Part shown: piece by piece, positions 24,186 through 34,941 of the stretch | Layout: each line of letters begins with the position of its first letter | Numbering within the stretch: position 1 is the stretch's first letter | Source: Strobilurus pachycystidiatus | Lineage: Eukaryota > Basidiomycota > Agaricomycetes > Agaricales > Physalacriaceae | Assembly (NCBI GenBank): GCA_019915135.1 | Contig: JAHLMK010000006.1 | Location: 1,922,001-1,986,000, forward strand | Length of the DNA stretch: 64,000 nt | Reading direction: 5' to 3' | Translations under genes and position numbers: made by a program | The notes under the pieces: model-generated | Database searches by the model: none | What the model was told of the DNA's origin: nothing | The model's input: the letters and a program-made list of their open reading frames with translations, nothing else

Positions 24186-24656
24186 AGCTTCGACAACCCC
24201 GAGGGTGCCAAATACGTTTTGGAAATCTCCTCTCTACGTCGGCTATCTCACATCCATTACACGACTACATCATCAAGGGACTAGTAGATGGAAAGCATGT
24301 CATTTCCGCCCTCTTGACAGGTCGACTGTCCGAGTCAGATTCAAGTGCACTTGGTTCATTCATTGGTGTAGTATGAGCTGTACCGAAGTCAAGAAAGATC
24401 TTGCGCAGATTACATCTTGTGTCACTAGGTATTACTCATACGCCGCAGACGGCAGTTCGGCCGGAATGTCAAAAATTTGATGAAAGGGAGACGTATGTCA
24501 CCCCCTGTCCTTTTTGAGCGTATCTCTACTTTGATCCATATTCATAGGCCGCCACACTTAATGATAAATGACATTGCTTTGAAAACACGTCGCCAACCCA
24601 AATACCTATAGGGCTCGGGGATTTCAAGAATCCGACGCCACTTCAACACGTCCGTC

Positions 24657-25116
24657 TAGGGTGGCGAAGTAAACCTAAGGTATTGATACCAGTTGGGTTT
24701 GTGACGGTTTGTTACCGGTAACTTACTGGTAACATACCTCGGCCGCTGGAGGGTAGGTAAGTTACCTCCACGTGATGTTTTCACGTGACCAATTCACGTG
24801 AGTGGCGCGCGGCGCGGCGGGAAGTGGCGGGATGGTGTGGGGAGGTGTGGCTGGGCTCCAAGCGTGCATATTAGTAGTTTTGAGAGCTGTCACCTAGTAC
24901 TGACATTGGAAGCCCAAATGTGTTGATTCTGAGGCGTAGAAACAAAATTCTCATGTCATTCTGGGCGGGGCAGAAATAATAAATTGCGCCACGAGCATCA
25001 CGTGAAAGCATCATGTGACTATTGGACGGTAAGTTACCGTATCAATACCTGGGGGTCCGGATGGGTCGGTAAAAAACCGGTAAGATACCGAGGGGGAGGT
25101 TTACTTCGCCACCCTA
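24657..25116. mobile_element. 460-bp hAT-like MITE
   Basis: The ends are perfect 20-bp inverted repeats, TAGGGTGGCGAAGTAAACCT, flanked by an 8-bp direct repeat CGTCCGTC (24649-24656 and 25117-25124). An 8-bp duplication and ends of the TAGGGTGGC type are typical of the hAT superfamily. Inside there is no transposase but many short subterminal motifs: variants of GGTAACTTAC/GTAAGTTACC, and several CACGTGA-like boxes around 24770-24800 and 25000. Such motifs are candidate binding sites for a transposase encoded elsewhere. Confidence 0.82.
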
Positions 25117-25181
25117 CGTCCGTCGTCGCCAACTCGAATTATCACGCAACAATGCAAAAAAAACGAAACGGCCCGTCAAAT

Positions 25182-25263
25182 TTCCCTCTAGCCGACTTGA
25201 ACGACTGACCTCATCATACCAAGGCGGTACTAGTGATGCGCTCTACCACTGAGCTAAGAGGGA
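25182..25263 (-). tRNA. tRNA-Thr (anticodon AGU), with a 10-nt intron
   Basis: The minus strand folds as a complete tRNA. The acceptor stem is TCCCTCT/AGAGGGA, the D stem GCTC/GAGC, and the anticodon stem CATCA/TGATG with anticodon AGT (read as AGU/IGU). The T arm is AGTCG-TTCAAGT-CGGCT. A 10-nt insertion one base after the anticodon is the usual eukaryotic tRNA intron position. A run of eight T residues follows on the minus strand and serves as a Pol III terminator. Confidence 0.92.
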
Positions 25264-26439
25264 TGATCGCTGGTAGGCCCCAATCCACCAGATTGGCCAA
25301 AGCAAGAACCAGTGCACAATGACCTGCCATCTTTATCTCAGAGCAATCGGTACCCAAGTATAAGTCTGCCCAGCGCGTCGTCTTGAATCAGCTAATACTC
25401 CTTCATTCTGGTTAGAAAATTGCCGTGCTGCCTGTGCACCTACCTGGCACCTACTGACCTGTATATACACAACACGGAAGTTACCGACACTGCTTGATTC
25501 CCGACGATCATCGTGACGATACTTCTTCCCTGGAATCTTTCAACGTAAGCCACAGAGCTAGCCACAGTCTACCGGACGGGTGGAATACGCGGCCGGGCAG
25601 TGGTTTTTTGACTCCATCCGCGACGCTGACATTGACGACCTGCATGTCAAGCTATTCTCAGTCCAGGCTCCGAATCATTTGACCTTTCCCTCGTGCTAAT
25701 TGTATGCTACGTCTCGGAGATGATTGTCAGTGAAGAAGGCACCCGTCATACCTGATTAGAAAGCCTGCGAGAGAGGGACACTGATAGGAAAACTTTTGCG
25801 AGGAACCATCGGACGCAAGACACCGAGAACCGCGCAGCCACAGGGAACGCCCGAGTATGGCATGTCCATGCGCCTGCGTCTCCGTCTTGTGCAGACTATA
25901 GTATGTCTGACATCTATTTACTTCCTCCTCCCCAGTTGGTTCCCGGCTTATGACAGCTGTACTGATTAATAACCCCTCATCGCATAGGACATATATGGCG
26001 CTTTGGATCGGTTATACATTCCCATCGCGTAAGTGGCGCTAATTTTTGCGCATTGTCATCTGGCTCGTTGAATTACAATCAGAGCTGAGACCAGTTGTGT
26101 ACGTTGTAGTACCGCTTTGGTGTCCTCGGATCCTCGTGATGATCCCGTCCGGTAATTGAGTTCGCCGTCTACCATCTATCCATCAGCCGGGCCTTCTTGG
26201 CTCGTTAATTGGTGGGATAACGTTCCTCTCGTCACGATGGGGTGAACGTTGGGCAGCTGAGGGCGGCTGGCGTATCTAAGGCACGTCCGTCTTCACCGTG
26301 CTACAACGTCGTGCTGGATTATCATCGTGCTACCCTCTTTCCCTCACGCCTTACGATTGCGGACGCCCGACTCGGAGTCGGACTACAAGGCGGAACCGAC
26401 TGTCACACTCCATAGACTGCGTGGACGAGTCTAGCCGAT
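25264..26439. other. Intergenic region
   Basis: I see no confident gene. Around 25494-25690 a two-exon reading (donor GTAAGC near 25542) gives a peptide of about 50 residues ending FSVQAPNHLTFPSC, but it is too short to support. The rest contains the upstream region of the membrane-protein gene. Confidence 0.4.
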
Positions 26440-27575
26440 ATGCCCTCGAACATAACGATCCAGGATACAGACCACTGTATAGAATACGAGCCGACGGATG
26501 GGTGGCAGCAGAACGGGACCGTGCACAACACGGTTGGCGGCGGTGTGGCGAATATGAGCTTCAGCTTCATTGGTGCGTCTAATAAGCTTTACACTATGAT
26601 ACCTCTCCTCATCTGTGAGCAGGAACGTACATAGGCGTATTTGGATTCCTCCTTCCTCCCTCGACGTCTTCGATAAACAACACTCTACTATCAATCGATT
26701 CAGGTCCCAAGTACCATCCGGTCCTGAATGGAGACGGAGACGCATTCACGTTCGAAACAAGCGAGCTGGTAGACGGTCCACATTCCGTTCTATTGCAGTA
26801 CGACGGAGAGAGAAAGGGAGAGGGAGGCGTATCAGTGGATTACTTGAAATACGTACCGGGTGAAGCTGCGAAAGTCAATAGCTCGGTATGTCCAATCTCC
26901 TGCAGTCTCCTGACTGCCTCTAACGTTCTTGTGATGTAGACATGCCTCTCCACCTCATCAGACACCTCATCGACTTCTCACTGGTCCTCCGGTGCCAAGG
27001 CAGGCGTCGTCGTTGGCATCATCGCCGTCATCGCGCTCTTTGTCTTTGCTATGAAGAAGCTCGGGTGTTGCGACTGTGAGCTCCGGGACGAGGAGACGGG
27101 AGCGTTACGGCTCTCTGGGAGCAGTGGCAGTTCAGGGCGCATGAAGTTTGCGTTCAGGCGCGGGGGTACGAGCTCTGGTACGAGCAGCTACGGGACGGGG
27201 ACAGGGCAGACGCTGAGTTATGGTGGTGGGAGTGAGAGGAGAGGGGGAGGGGGAGGGGAGACGCTGCAATTGGGCGTGATGAAGAAACATAACCAGCCAA
27301 GGAGGCTTGATGATGAGAGTCCGACACATGTTCGGTCTCTTCCGGAGATGTCGTACGAGGTCGAGGACGTGAACGTTCCGGACAACCCAGCACATACACG
27401 ATCGCTCCCTCTTTCTTCCGCAGACTCGGAATCACTGTCGCCCCTCAGTCCGTACGCGATACTCTCACCTTTACGGCGCCCAAATCATTCACTGTCCGAA
27501 CGCGAACGTCAGAAGCTGGAGGACAAGGATAACGCTGTCGCAAGACAGTTTTTGACGGGGAGCTCATTTGGTTGA
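26440..27575 (+). CDS. Single-pass membrane protein with N-terminal extracellular domain
   Basis: Three exons (26440-26572, 26623-26885, 26940-27575) encode 343 residues. The N-terminal 130 residues resemble the small beta-rich ectodomain found in many Agaricomycete membrane proteins: CIEYEPTDGWQQNGTVHNT, MSFSFIGTYIGVFGFL and FTFETSELVDGPHSVLLQYD. A Ser/Thr-rich stalk (STSSDTSSTSHWSSGAK) follows. One transmembrane helix (AGVVVGIIAVIALFVFAM, about residues 151-170) is then followed by KKLGCCDC, in which the cysteines could be palmitoylated. The cytosolic tail is glycine/serine-rich and disordered. There is no classical signal peptide, as is common for this group. It may sense the wall or a ligand at the cell surface. 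Function unknown. Confidence 0.82.
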
Positions 27576-27825
27576 TGGTCCGCGGCGTTATAAAACGAAA
27601 AGCTTAATGAAGTGACGATACTTATCACGATATCAATAATTCTGGGAATCATACATCAGATTGATAGAGTGTCCGTCCCACCTATCAGAGGCCAGGAGAT
27701 CGGAGAACCAAGGAGCCGGCCTCAGTAATCGCATGGTGAGGACTTTGTGACCGTTGACAGTGCAGAGAGAAGCCAGTTTTTGCGACCTTGAGCGAGACGT
27801 GTGGCGCAATACATAGGCACTTACA

Positions 27826-27907
27826 TCCCTCTTAGCTCAGTGGTAGAGCGCATCACTAGTACCGCCTTGGTATGATGAGGTCAGTCGTTCAAGTCGGCTA
27901 GAGGGAA
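27826..27907 (+). tRNA. tRNA-Thr (anticodon AGU), with a 10-nt intron
   Basis: The sequence is identical over the tRNA body to the minus-strand copy at 25182-25263 and includes the same 10-nt intron. The flanking sequences differ, so it is not part of a large recent inverted duplication. The internal A and B boxes are intact, and a short T-rich stretch follows the gene. Confidence 0.92.
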
Positions 27908-29569
27908 TATTGCAGTGTCAGAGCTTTTGCTCCGACGCCCAGTGCACACAAGATTTCTATCATCTGATTTTTGAATTTTCTTTCAACTTTCTGACGAGTC
28001 AAGACTCAAGACTCCAGACTCAAGAGTCAAGAGCCAACCTTCCAGGTCAAGACTTCATTGAAGCTTGAAAGTTAAACTCAGAATCTCTTCATGGATGTCA
28101 AAAAAAACTTGACTTCGCTCGCCGCCGCTCGACCCGAACACTGGTAACCGTGACAAGGAAGCGGCGTTCTGGCTGCACAGAGGAAAATGTCTCGACGAGT
28201 AAGTAGCGCCTGATTTTGTCGTAACACATGATTATTTGTGTGAAGCAGCTGATATTCCACCCAAGGATGCGATGGTAAGAACTTACTATTAGAGACGACC
28301 ATGGCAAGAGCAAAAGACGACAAAAGCACAAGAAAACACGAAAACCAATGAAAGGCATCCAGAACTCATGAAGTTTGGTGCAAGGATACGATAGTTGGGA
28401 TCTTCTCGCCTCGGACAGCGGCGGGGAGGAATGGAGAGGAACGGAACGGCGATTCCACACCGAGTTGACATTGAATATTGGACGGTCAACTCGACACCCA
28501 CGTCTGTCCACAGCGTCATGAAAAGTCAAAAACAGCGGGATACGCGCGTCGGGAGCAATAAGCAGCGGGGGCGGGGAATGCGAAATCGCGAGCAGGGTCC
28601 CAGGAGAGCGGGCGTCAGTCACTCGCCAGGCGAGAGTAGCCGAGCCAAACGAGGTGGGGAGCCCGGAGGAAGGACGAACTGCCGAAGAGTAGGCTTCTGG
28701 GGGACTGGACCTTGTCGAGTAAGTATAATACAATGCCTTCCTTTTTTCCGTCACTCTGGAGCTGTCCGCGAGGCTCCGGGCTACCCACGTTGCGCGTGAT
28801 AATGGGCATTGGGCAATGGGCATGTTGTTGTCATGCGAGACTGCGAGACGTCGAAGATGCACAGCAAAAGAATAGTCTGCAGTCGCTGCAGAATTCGTCG
28901 TCTGAATCAAGGTCAGAAAGGCCCATATCGGACGCCATAGCAACCTCTCGGCCTCGGACTTGTGCACGTAATAACGCGCTCCACGACGGGTTACGTGTTT
29001 TAATTTAGACCGCGTCTCTTATCGTGAGGCCAAGTTTTTCAGCGATGTACACCGTCTTTTGTTAGTCTTGGAAGGGGGCGCGCATGCTCGAAACACTGGC
29101 TGGGATGGTGAACGAAGGGAAGAGAGTGCGACGCCGGGAGAGCACTACCCGACACTTCCGAGTGAGGATCCGACACGTGTGATGCTCCACCTTGACCAAC
29201 AACTGCGAGTGTTGAAGTTGACAATGCTTCGTTTTCTCACCCCATTGCGTCTGCTCTTGCGCCCATCCTCGCCAGCATCCACGACTCGCCCTCTCTGTGT
29301 CGCCAGGAATATATAGGCGGCGGCTTAGCCCCAGGGTAGGTCCCGGATCTTGCAAGCATATGTTACGGAGATAAGGAACTAATGATCGGTTAGGAAAAAA
29401 ATTGACTATTACGCAGTGCGTGCAGAGGGGTGGGTGGTCCAACTCTTGTCTTGCCTTCATCTGCGTCTCGTCTCTTTCATTTCCTTTCTTTCCTCTCTCC
29501 CTCTCTCCCTCTTCCCCTCTCTCTCTTTAACGACCTCGTTTCCCGCCATCTCTCTCTCCCCATCTGTTT
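27908..29569. other. Intergenic region with pyrimidine-rich promoter tract
   Basis: This region lies upstream of the Prm10-like gene. A repetitive GACTCAAGACTC-type stretch is at about 27995-28035. A minus-strand frame of 289 codons (28098-28967) has no recognisable domain. From about 29458 to 29565 the plus strand is almost pure C/T (TTTCCTTTCTTTCCTCTC and similar), which is common just upstream of fungal start codons. Confidence 0.45.
28098..28967 (-). CDS. Unassigned long open frame, doubtful gene
   Basis: This is an uninterrupted frame of 289 codons. It shows no family motif. Its composition is rich in S, R, L and P, as in the antisense of GC-rich DNA, and the C-terminal part is hydrophobic (FRVFLCFCRLLLLPWSSLIV). 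The length alone is unusual for non-coding DNA here, so it is recorded. It could be chance, or part of a real gene whose exons I cannot place. Confidence 0.18.
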   Translation of the reverse strand: MHKSEAERLLWRPIWAFLTLIQTTNSAATADYSFAVHLRRLAVSHDNNMPIAQCPLSRATWVARSLADSSRVTEKRKALYYTYSTRSSPPEAYSSAVRPSSGLPTSFGSATLAWRVTDARSPGTLLAISHSPPPLLIAPDARIPLFLTFHDAVDRRGCRVDRPIFNVNSVWNRRSVPLHSSPPLSEARRSQLSYPCTKLHEFWMPFIGFRVFLCFCRLLLLPWSSLIVSSYHRILGWNISCFTQIIMCYDKIRRYLLVETFSSVQPERRFLVTVTSVRVERRRAKSSFF

Positions 29570-32500
29570 ATGCCCTCACCTCCTGTCCTCGATGCGAAAG
29601 CTAATGGCGCGAAGATTTCACCAGGATCGGGGCCAAAGACGCCATCCAGCGCGACAGGACTGAAGACACCCGTTCGACCCAGCATCATGCACCACAAAGA
29701 TAAGGACGCCGAGCACCCGCTGCACCCGGGCCAGAAGACCCCGCGCAAGGTGCAGTGGCTCGACACCGCCAACCAGGAGCACGAGCTCCATGAACTGGAC
29801 GAAGACGGAGTCGATGTATGTCTCATTCCATAATTCTCCAATTTTCACTCGAATAATAATACCTCATAGCCTGCGGCCATCGACTACCTCACCGATGCTC
29901 TCGTCCGCCACCAGTCCTTATCTGTGTCCCAAACATCGTCCCTAGTCCCCTCTCCCGATCCCGACACTGTCCGGAACACCGCAGTCAACGCAGTCTCATC
30001 CAGCACGGGCCCACGCGTCCACTACTTTCCACCGCGTCCTGCGCCGCTGCCAACCATCACCACCGAGTTCACGCCCTACCAGCGCGATTCCTCGCCAACA
30101 CGATCATCGTACCCGCCCACCCATACGCGCGAGTTTTCGACCGCCACTACCATCTCCGAGGATTCTCCGACCGCCTTAATCGACAAGGAAGACAGCGCAG
30201 GCCTCCCCGGTCCGACAGACTCGCAGTATCGCGAGGCCGCGAATATTGTACGGGCCCATACCCGGAACCGTTCGCGCGGACGCGGGCTATTCCTCAATCT
30301 GGGCATGGGCAGGCGAGACCGCGACCGGGACCGTTCGCGCAGTCGGGAGCGCGATGAGGAGCGGGACACCGCACCAGTGAATCCCCCACTGCCAAGCGGC
30401 GGCGGCGTGCTCAGTGCGCTGCTGACGCTGTACAACCAGGAGCAGGGTCTGCCGAGTGGGATGAACACGCCTACTACCGCCGAGGGGCATTCCACACATT
30501 CTTGGATGGACATGGCGAGGGATAGGAGGACGACTGGCACGGCTACAGACGCGTCCAGTCCTTCCTCGGTGAAGATGAACTCGCCCACGACGCCCACGAG
30601 GGAGAAGGAGGCTCTCCTCAAGCGGTCGAGCTCGATGAACTCGGGGTTGAGCAAGCTCACGCATTCTAGGCCGAAGAATGAGCGGAGTGGTGCGGGCACC
30701 ATTGCGAATCTCATTGCCAGCACGGGGAATATCACTGGTATTGCCGCTCCCACGCAGGCCACGCTTCAGCCGGATGTCAAGCGGCCTGGGTATCGTTTGT
30801 CGAGGTAATACTCTCTTATACTTCATTTTCTGGTGCATGTATGCTGATGATTACCTCCCTTTTTTTACTCCAGATACTCCCTTGAGAGCAAGCTCCCCAC
30901 ACTCAAAAACACAGCCCCTTCAACCTTTGAACGTCCCAAATCCACCGCTTTTGACAAGTCTGATTTCGTCGACATGCATACCCTGCCCGCTACTCCGTCC
31001 AACGAGACGCTCACAACCCTCATCGACAACGAGAAATCGGGATCGGGCCGTCCTTCTTCCTATTTCGGTGAAAAGTCGCCAAGTGGGACCGCCACCCCGA
31101 CGCACAAGTCCAAATGGTCTGGCATGCTCAAGGACCTGCCCTACGCCGCTTCTGTCATTTCCCTGGGGCGCTACACGCCCGGGCACACCCCTGCGCATAC
31201 ACCCTCCGTCGAGGTGGACGATCCTTTCAACACGCATCAGCAACACTCCTCGGAAACTAAGCGCGAGAGGGAAAGGCGCGAGAGGGAAAGGCGCAAGAGG
31301 CGCAAGGCAGAGATCTTCATCACGCGGCACGTTGCGGAGATCATCCAGCGGCAGGAGTTCATCCTGAAGCTCGCGCGGGCGATGATGATGTTTGGCGCGC
31401 CGTCGCACCGGCTGCAGGCGCAGATCATGGCCACGGGGCGCGTGCTGGACGTGGAGGTCTCGTGCATGTACCTCCCCGACTGCATGCTCATCTCGTTCGA
31501 CGACGCCTCCACCGCGACGTCCTCCATCCGCTTCATCCGGCAGACGAGCATGCTCGATCTAGGCAAGGTCGGGGACGCGTATGAGTTGTATTGGAAGGTG
31601 ATTCATGACGACTTGGCTGTGGCGGACGCGAGCGCGCAGCTGACTACGCTGATGAAGAAGAGGCGGATCTATCCGTGGTGGGCGATGATCCTCATTGGGG
31701 GGATGTGCAGTAGTAGTATTTGCACGGTGTCTTTTGGGGGGTCGTTTATTGATGCGGTGGCGGTGTTCCCGCTTGGAGGGCTTCTTGTGGCCATGCAGCT
31801 CGTGGGCGCGAAGAACGAGCTGTACACGAATGTCTTTGAGTATGTTTTCAAAGGCTCTTCTCGAATTCGCGTTGTTGATATCTGTTCTCTTAGAATTGTC
31901 GTAGCCGGCCTGTTTTCATTCATCGCCGGCGGTTTCGCCGCCACGCAGAAGCTCTGCTACTCCGCCATCGCGTCCTCCTCCGTCGTGCTCATCCTCCCCG
32001 GCTTCATCGTCCTCATCGGCTCCCTCGAGATCATGTCGCGCAACATCGTGTCCGGCTCCGTGCGCATGTTCTACGCCGTCATCTACTCGCTCTTCCTCGC
32101 GTTCGGGCTCGCGATGGGCGCCGAGGCGTACCAGAAGATCACCACACACAGCATCGTGGGCATCACGGACTACACGTGCACGCAGAGCCATGACCCCGCC
32201 GGCGGGTGGTGGCAGCGCACCCCGAGCGGGTTCTGGGCGTTCCTCACCGTGCCGATGTATTCGCTGTTCTTGTCCTTGCGGAACCTCATCCCGTATAAGA
32301 GGAAGGAGCTCCTCCTCCTCGTCATCATTTCGTCCATTGGGTGGGTGACGAACCACTTCATCTCGCTCAAGTTCCAGGGGCAGTCGGATATCAGCGCGGC
32401 GGTGGGGGCGTTCGCGGTGGGGTTCGTGGCGAATATGTATGGGCGGTTCTTTGATGGTAATGCCTTCGTTATCATGATCACGGGCATTCTGTTCCAGGTC

Positions 32501-32704
32501 CCGAGCGGGCTGGGGAACGGGGGGTTGTTGGCGTTTGTCAGTGCGCAGACGGGCGGGAGCAGCACGAGTTATATCAGTGGGTTCCAGACTGCGCTGCAGT
32601 TGATCAGTGTGGCGATTGGGCTGACGGTGGGGCTGGGCTTGAGTCTGTTAGTTGTGCATCCGATTCCGAGTCGGAGGAGGGGTGGGGGTGTGTTTAGTTT
32701 GTGA
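29570..32704 (+). CDS. Prm10/ThrE-family multi-pass membrane protein
   Basis: Four exons (29570-29815, 29870-30804, 30874-31839, 31894-32704) give 985 residues. Residues 1 to about 530 are a disordered N-terminus rich in S, T, P and charged repeats, including an RDRDRDRSRSRERDEERD block and a basic KRERERRERERRKRRK block just before the first conserved domain. The ThrE domain (formerly DUF1212) starts near EIFITRHVAEIIQRQEFILK, with AMMMFGAPSHRLQ and SFDDASTATSSIRF. Several membrane helices follow (FIAGGFAATQ, VVLILPGFIVLIGSLEIM), then a second ThrE-like hydrophobic domain (AAVGAFAVGFVANMYGRFF, GLGNGGLLAFV). Yeast Prm10 is the pheromone-regulated member. Bacterial ThrE exports threonine. The substrate here is unknown. 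Intron 3 (31840-31893) is 54 nt with no stop in frame, so its retention would still give an open protein. Confidence 0.92.
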
Positions 32705-33433
32705 GGTAATGGGTTGGGTTTTTTTGGACTGCGCAGGTGCTGGTTTCTTTTCTCTTAGATGTCGTTCACATTGTATTTTTTATCGTTGTACTCACCACTT
32801 TGGACTTCAGTGACTCTTATAGACGCATACATAGCATAGCATAGAACGGTCTTTTACTTATTTACTCGCACTGGTTTTCGGGGGAAAATGTTACCTGTGA
32901 TTTTGGGAGGGACTATCTCATATGAGTGGTAGGTATGGGAAACACGATTCTTATCGGGAGGAGATGCTGGTGCCGAGACCAGGTGTCAAGCTTGCGCCAC
33001 ATCACGCTTCTGCCGATACTGAACAGATATTCAAGTTGAATGTAGGACCTAGATCGATATATCAGTGGACGTCAGCGCTTTGCTAGTCTCATGGTCATAT
33101 TCTATGAAGGTCACCGGGGAATCCAGTTGTTCATATACGACGCTCAATCTCCTCGGCTGGGCTCACACAGGACCGTAAGCCATTCATGAGGCTAAGATCC
33201 GTGACGATTAAAAACAGAGGGAGGCTGATACCACGTCTGAGTGCTTACACTGACAGATGATAGTACTATTCAGTCGTATGATGTATCATCCCGACGAGTC
33301 TTCTGTGAGATGCGTGTCAGTAATCTTAAAGATGGCAGGCTCGCTGTGACATATGAACAGGTCATAGCCTACCTTTCATCTTGACGACTCTCACTTTCCA
33401 TCCCTAGTCCAGACTACCTTTTTTCGTTCTGCG
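32705..33433. other. Intergenic region
   Basis: This is the 3' region of the Prm10-like gene and promoter of the next gene. No gene, RNA or clear repeat is seen. Confidence 0.5.
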
Positions 33434-34106
33434 ATGCTGTTCAGGCTTTCCCCTTGTGTTCTCGTTCTCGCTGAAGGTACACAATCTTCATCGTACCTCG
33501 TTGCTTATCTCACAAAACGGTTCTCAGCTATGTTCGTCGCAGCGGCGGCTAGTCAGTCCACCAGAGATGTCGCAGCACGCAACCTCCTTCCGCGGCAGAG
33601 TTTGACCTCGGGCAATACCCCTTCACAGTGCAGCAATCAATGCGGCAATGTTGACAGCCAGATCACCGTGAGTGTTCTTTCCCTAATCTGTCATTGGAAG
33701 CTAATTGATCTTCACTCACTCAGGACTGCGCCAGCGGCGGCGTCACTAGCAACTCCACGACGACCGGCATCTCCCCGGCCTACGCCAGCTGCCTCTGCAG
33801 CAGCAAAGTCGCATCGGGATCCGCCGCATGTTACGATTGTATCCTCTCCATACCCAACACAAACTTTACCCAGCAGTCTTTCCAGACGGCATACGACAGT
33901 GAGTTGGGGGGACCCCATTCGTCTATGATGATTATCATTTATCGAACCGGGCCCGCTATTCAGGCTATCAATCCAACTGCAAGTCTCTTGGATACTCCGT
34001 CCCCGATGAGACCATCGATGGAAAGGATTTCGAGAATGGTGCTGTCTGTCTGGCCATCTCAGCGGGTGCGCTGGCTGCTGGAGCAGTTCTTGTCATGATG
34101 TTCTAG
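33434..34106 (+). CDS. Small cysteine-rich secreted protein, probably GPI-anchored
   Basis: Four exons (33434-33476, 33528-33667, 33724-33898, 33964-34106) encode 166 residues. Removing the first intron is needed to form the signal peptide (MLFRLSPCVLVLAEAMFVAA). The mature protein contains a regular cysteine pattern: CSNQCG, a single C, CLC, CYDC, C and finally VC. It has N-glycosylation sequons (NSTT, NFT). It ends in a hydrophobic tail, AVCLAISAGALAAGAVLVMM, with small residues before it, the layout of a GPI-attachment signal. The spacing recalls CFEM-type fungal surface proteins but is not an exact match. It is therefore expected at the outer plasma membrane or in the cell wall. It lies about 0.8 kb upstream of, and in the same direction as, the STAND gene. 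Confidence 0.82.
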
Positions 34107-34406
34107 TAGCAGTGAATTCGCTGCCGTCGTACTTTTGGATATGGATGAACACCGTGGATCATGAGTTGAGATCAAATTCAAGTAAAATATGTACCTTTGC
34201 GAATTGATGCAATACTTCTTGCCTCTGGAAAGAGAGTATCTCGCTTCGAAAGAATGAATGCGCAGATGTTCTCGGAAGCATACGACAAGTAGTGTTTCAT
34301 AGGAGGGTCGTCAGCTTGGAGGCCGGCCATGAGGCCCTCAGAAGCAGTACAGGGGAGAGGATGTAAGACGGGCAGCACCTTGAGAATTACGCCTGTGAAC
34401 GACTTA

Positions 34407-34787
34407 GAGGGTGTTCGGATAGGATGCAGAAATTTCTGCACCGCGCCAAAAGGACCCTGTGTAGAAATGCTGTAGAAAGTCGTCAGAAACCCTGAAATCA
34501 ATCACAGCCGTCCCTGCAAAGGGACCCGGTTTTCTTGTCAAAGCAAGGCGCGGGCGCGCCGCACAACGCCTACAAGCAGGTAGACGTGCCCAACGAGAGC
34601 ACGAATAACTTACAAGTTCCCGCATGTTCCCACCTACAATCTTGGTCAGTTGGCATGTCGGAGAGCAATGGCGCATATCATGCAGTTTCAGGGACGTCTC
34701 AGATTTATTTCAGGGTTTCTGACAACTTTCTACACAGGGTCCTTTTGGCGCGGTGCAGAAATTTCTGCATCCTATCCGAACACCCTC
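34407..34787. mobile_element. 381-bp PIF/Harbinger-like MITE
   Basis: Long, nearly perfect terminal inverted repeats begin GAGGGTGTTCGGATAGGATG and extend roughly 90 bp inward (34407 to about 34500, and about 34690 to 34787). They include a small palindrome GCAGAAATTTCTGC. The element is flanked by the 3-bp repeat TTA (34404-34406 and 34788-34790), the target preference of PIF/Harbinger transposases. The ~190-bp centre has no coding capacity. It ends about 155 bp before the start codon of the STAND gene, so it forms part of that gene's upstream region. Confidence 0.82.
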
Positions 34788-34941
34788 TTACATCTTCACA
34801 CGTCGTTGGATCTGGTTTTGAGACGGTAAATTCCGACGTGTGGGAATCTTGGCACCCACCAAGGCACGCGGCCAACACGCGGCGATGCCTTGGTACACAG
34901 TTCTCGTCACCCCACTGACCTCGTTCTGATATCAGATATCC

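Noticed and set aside
25494..25690. Two-exon reading of about 50 residues
   Set aside because: Too short, no family, and one of many possible GT-AG combinations.
30076..30838. Long minus-strand frames of 183-228 codons
   Set aside because: They are shadows of the GC-rich Prm10-like exon on the plus strand.
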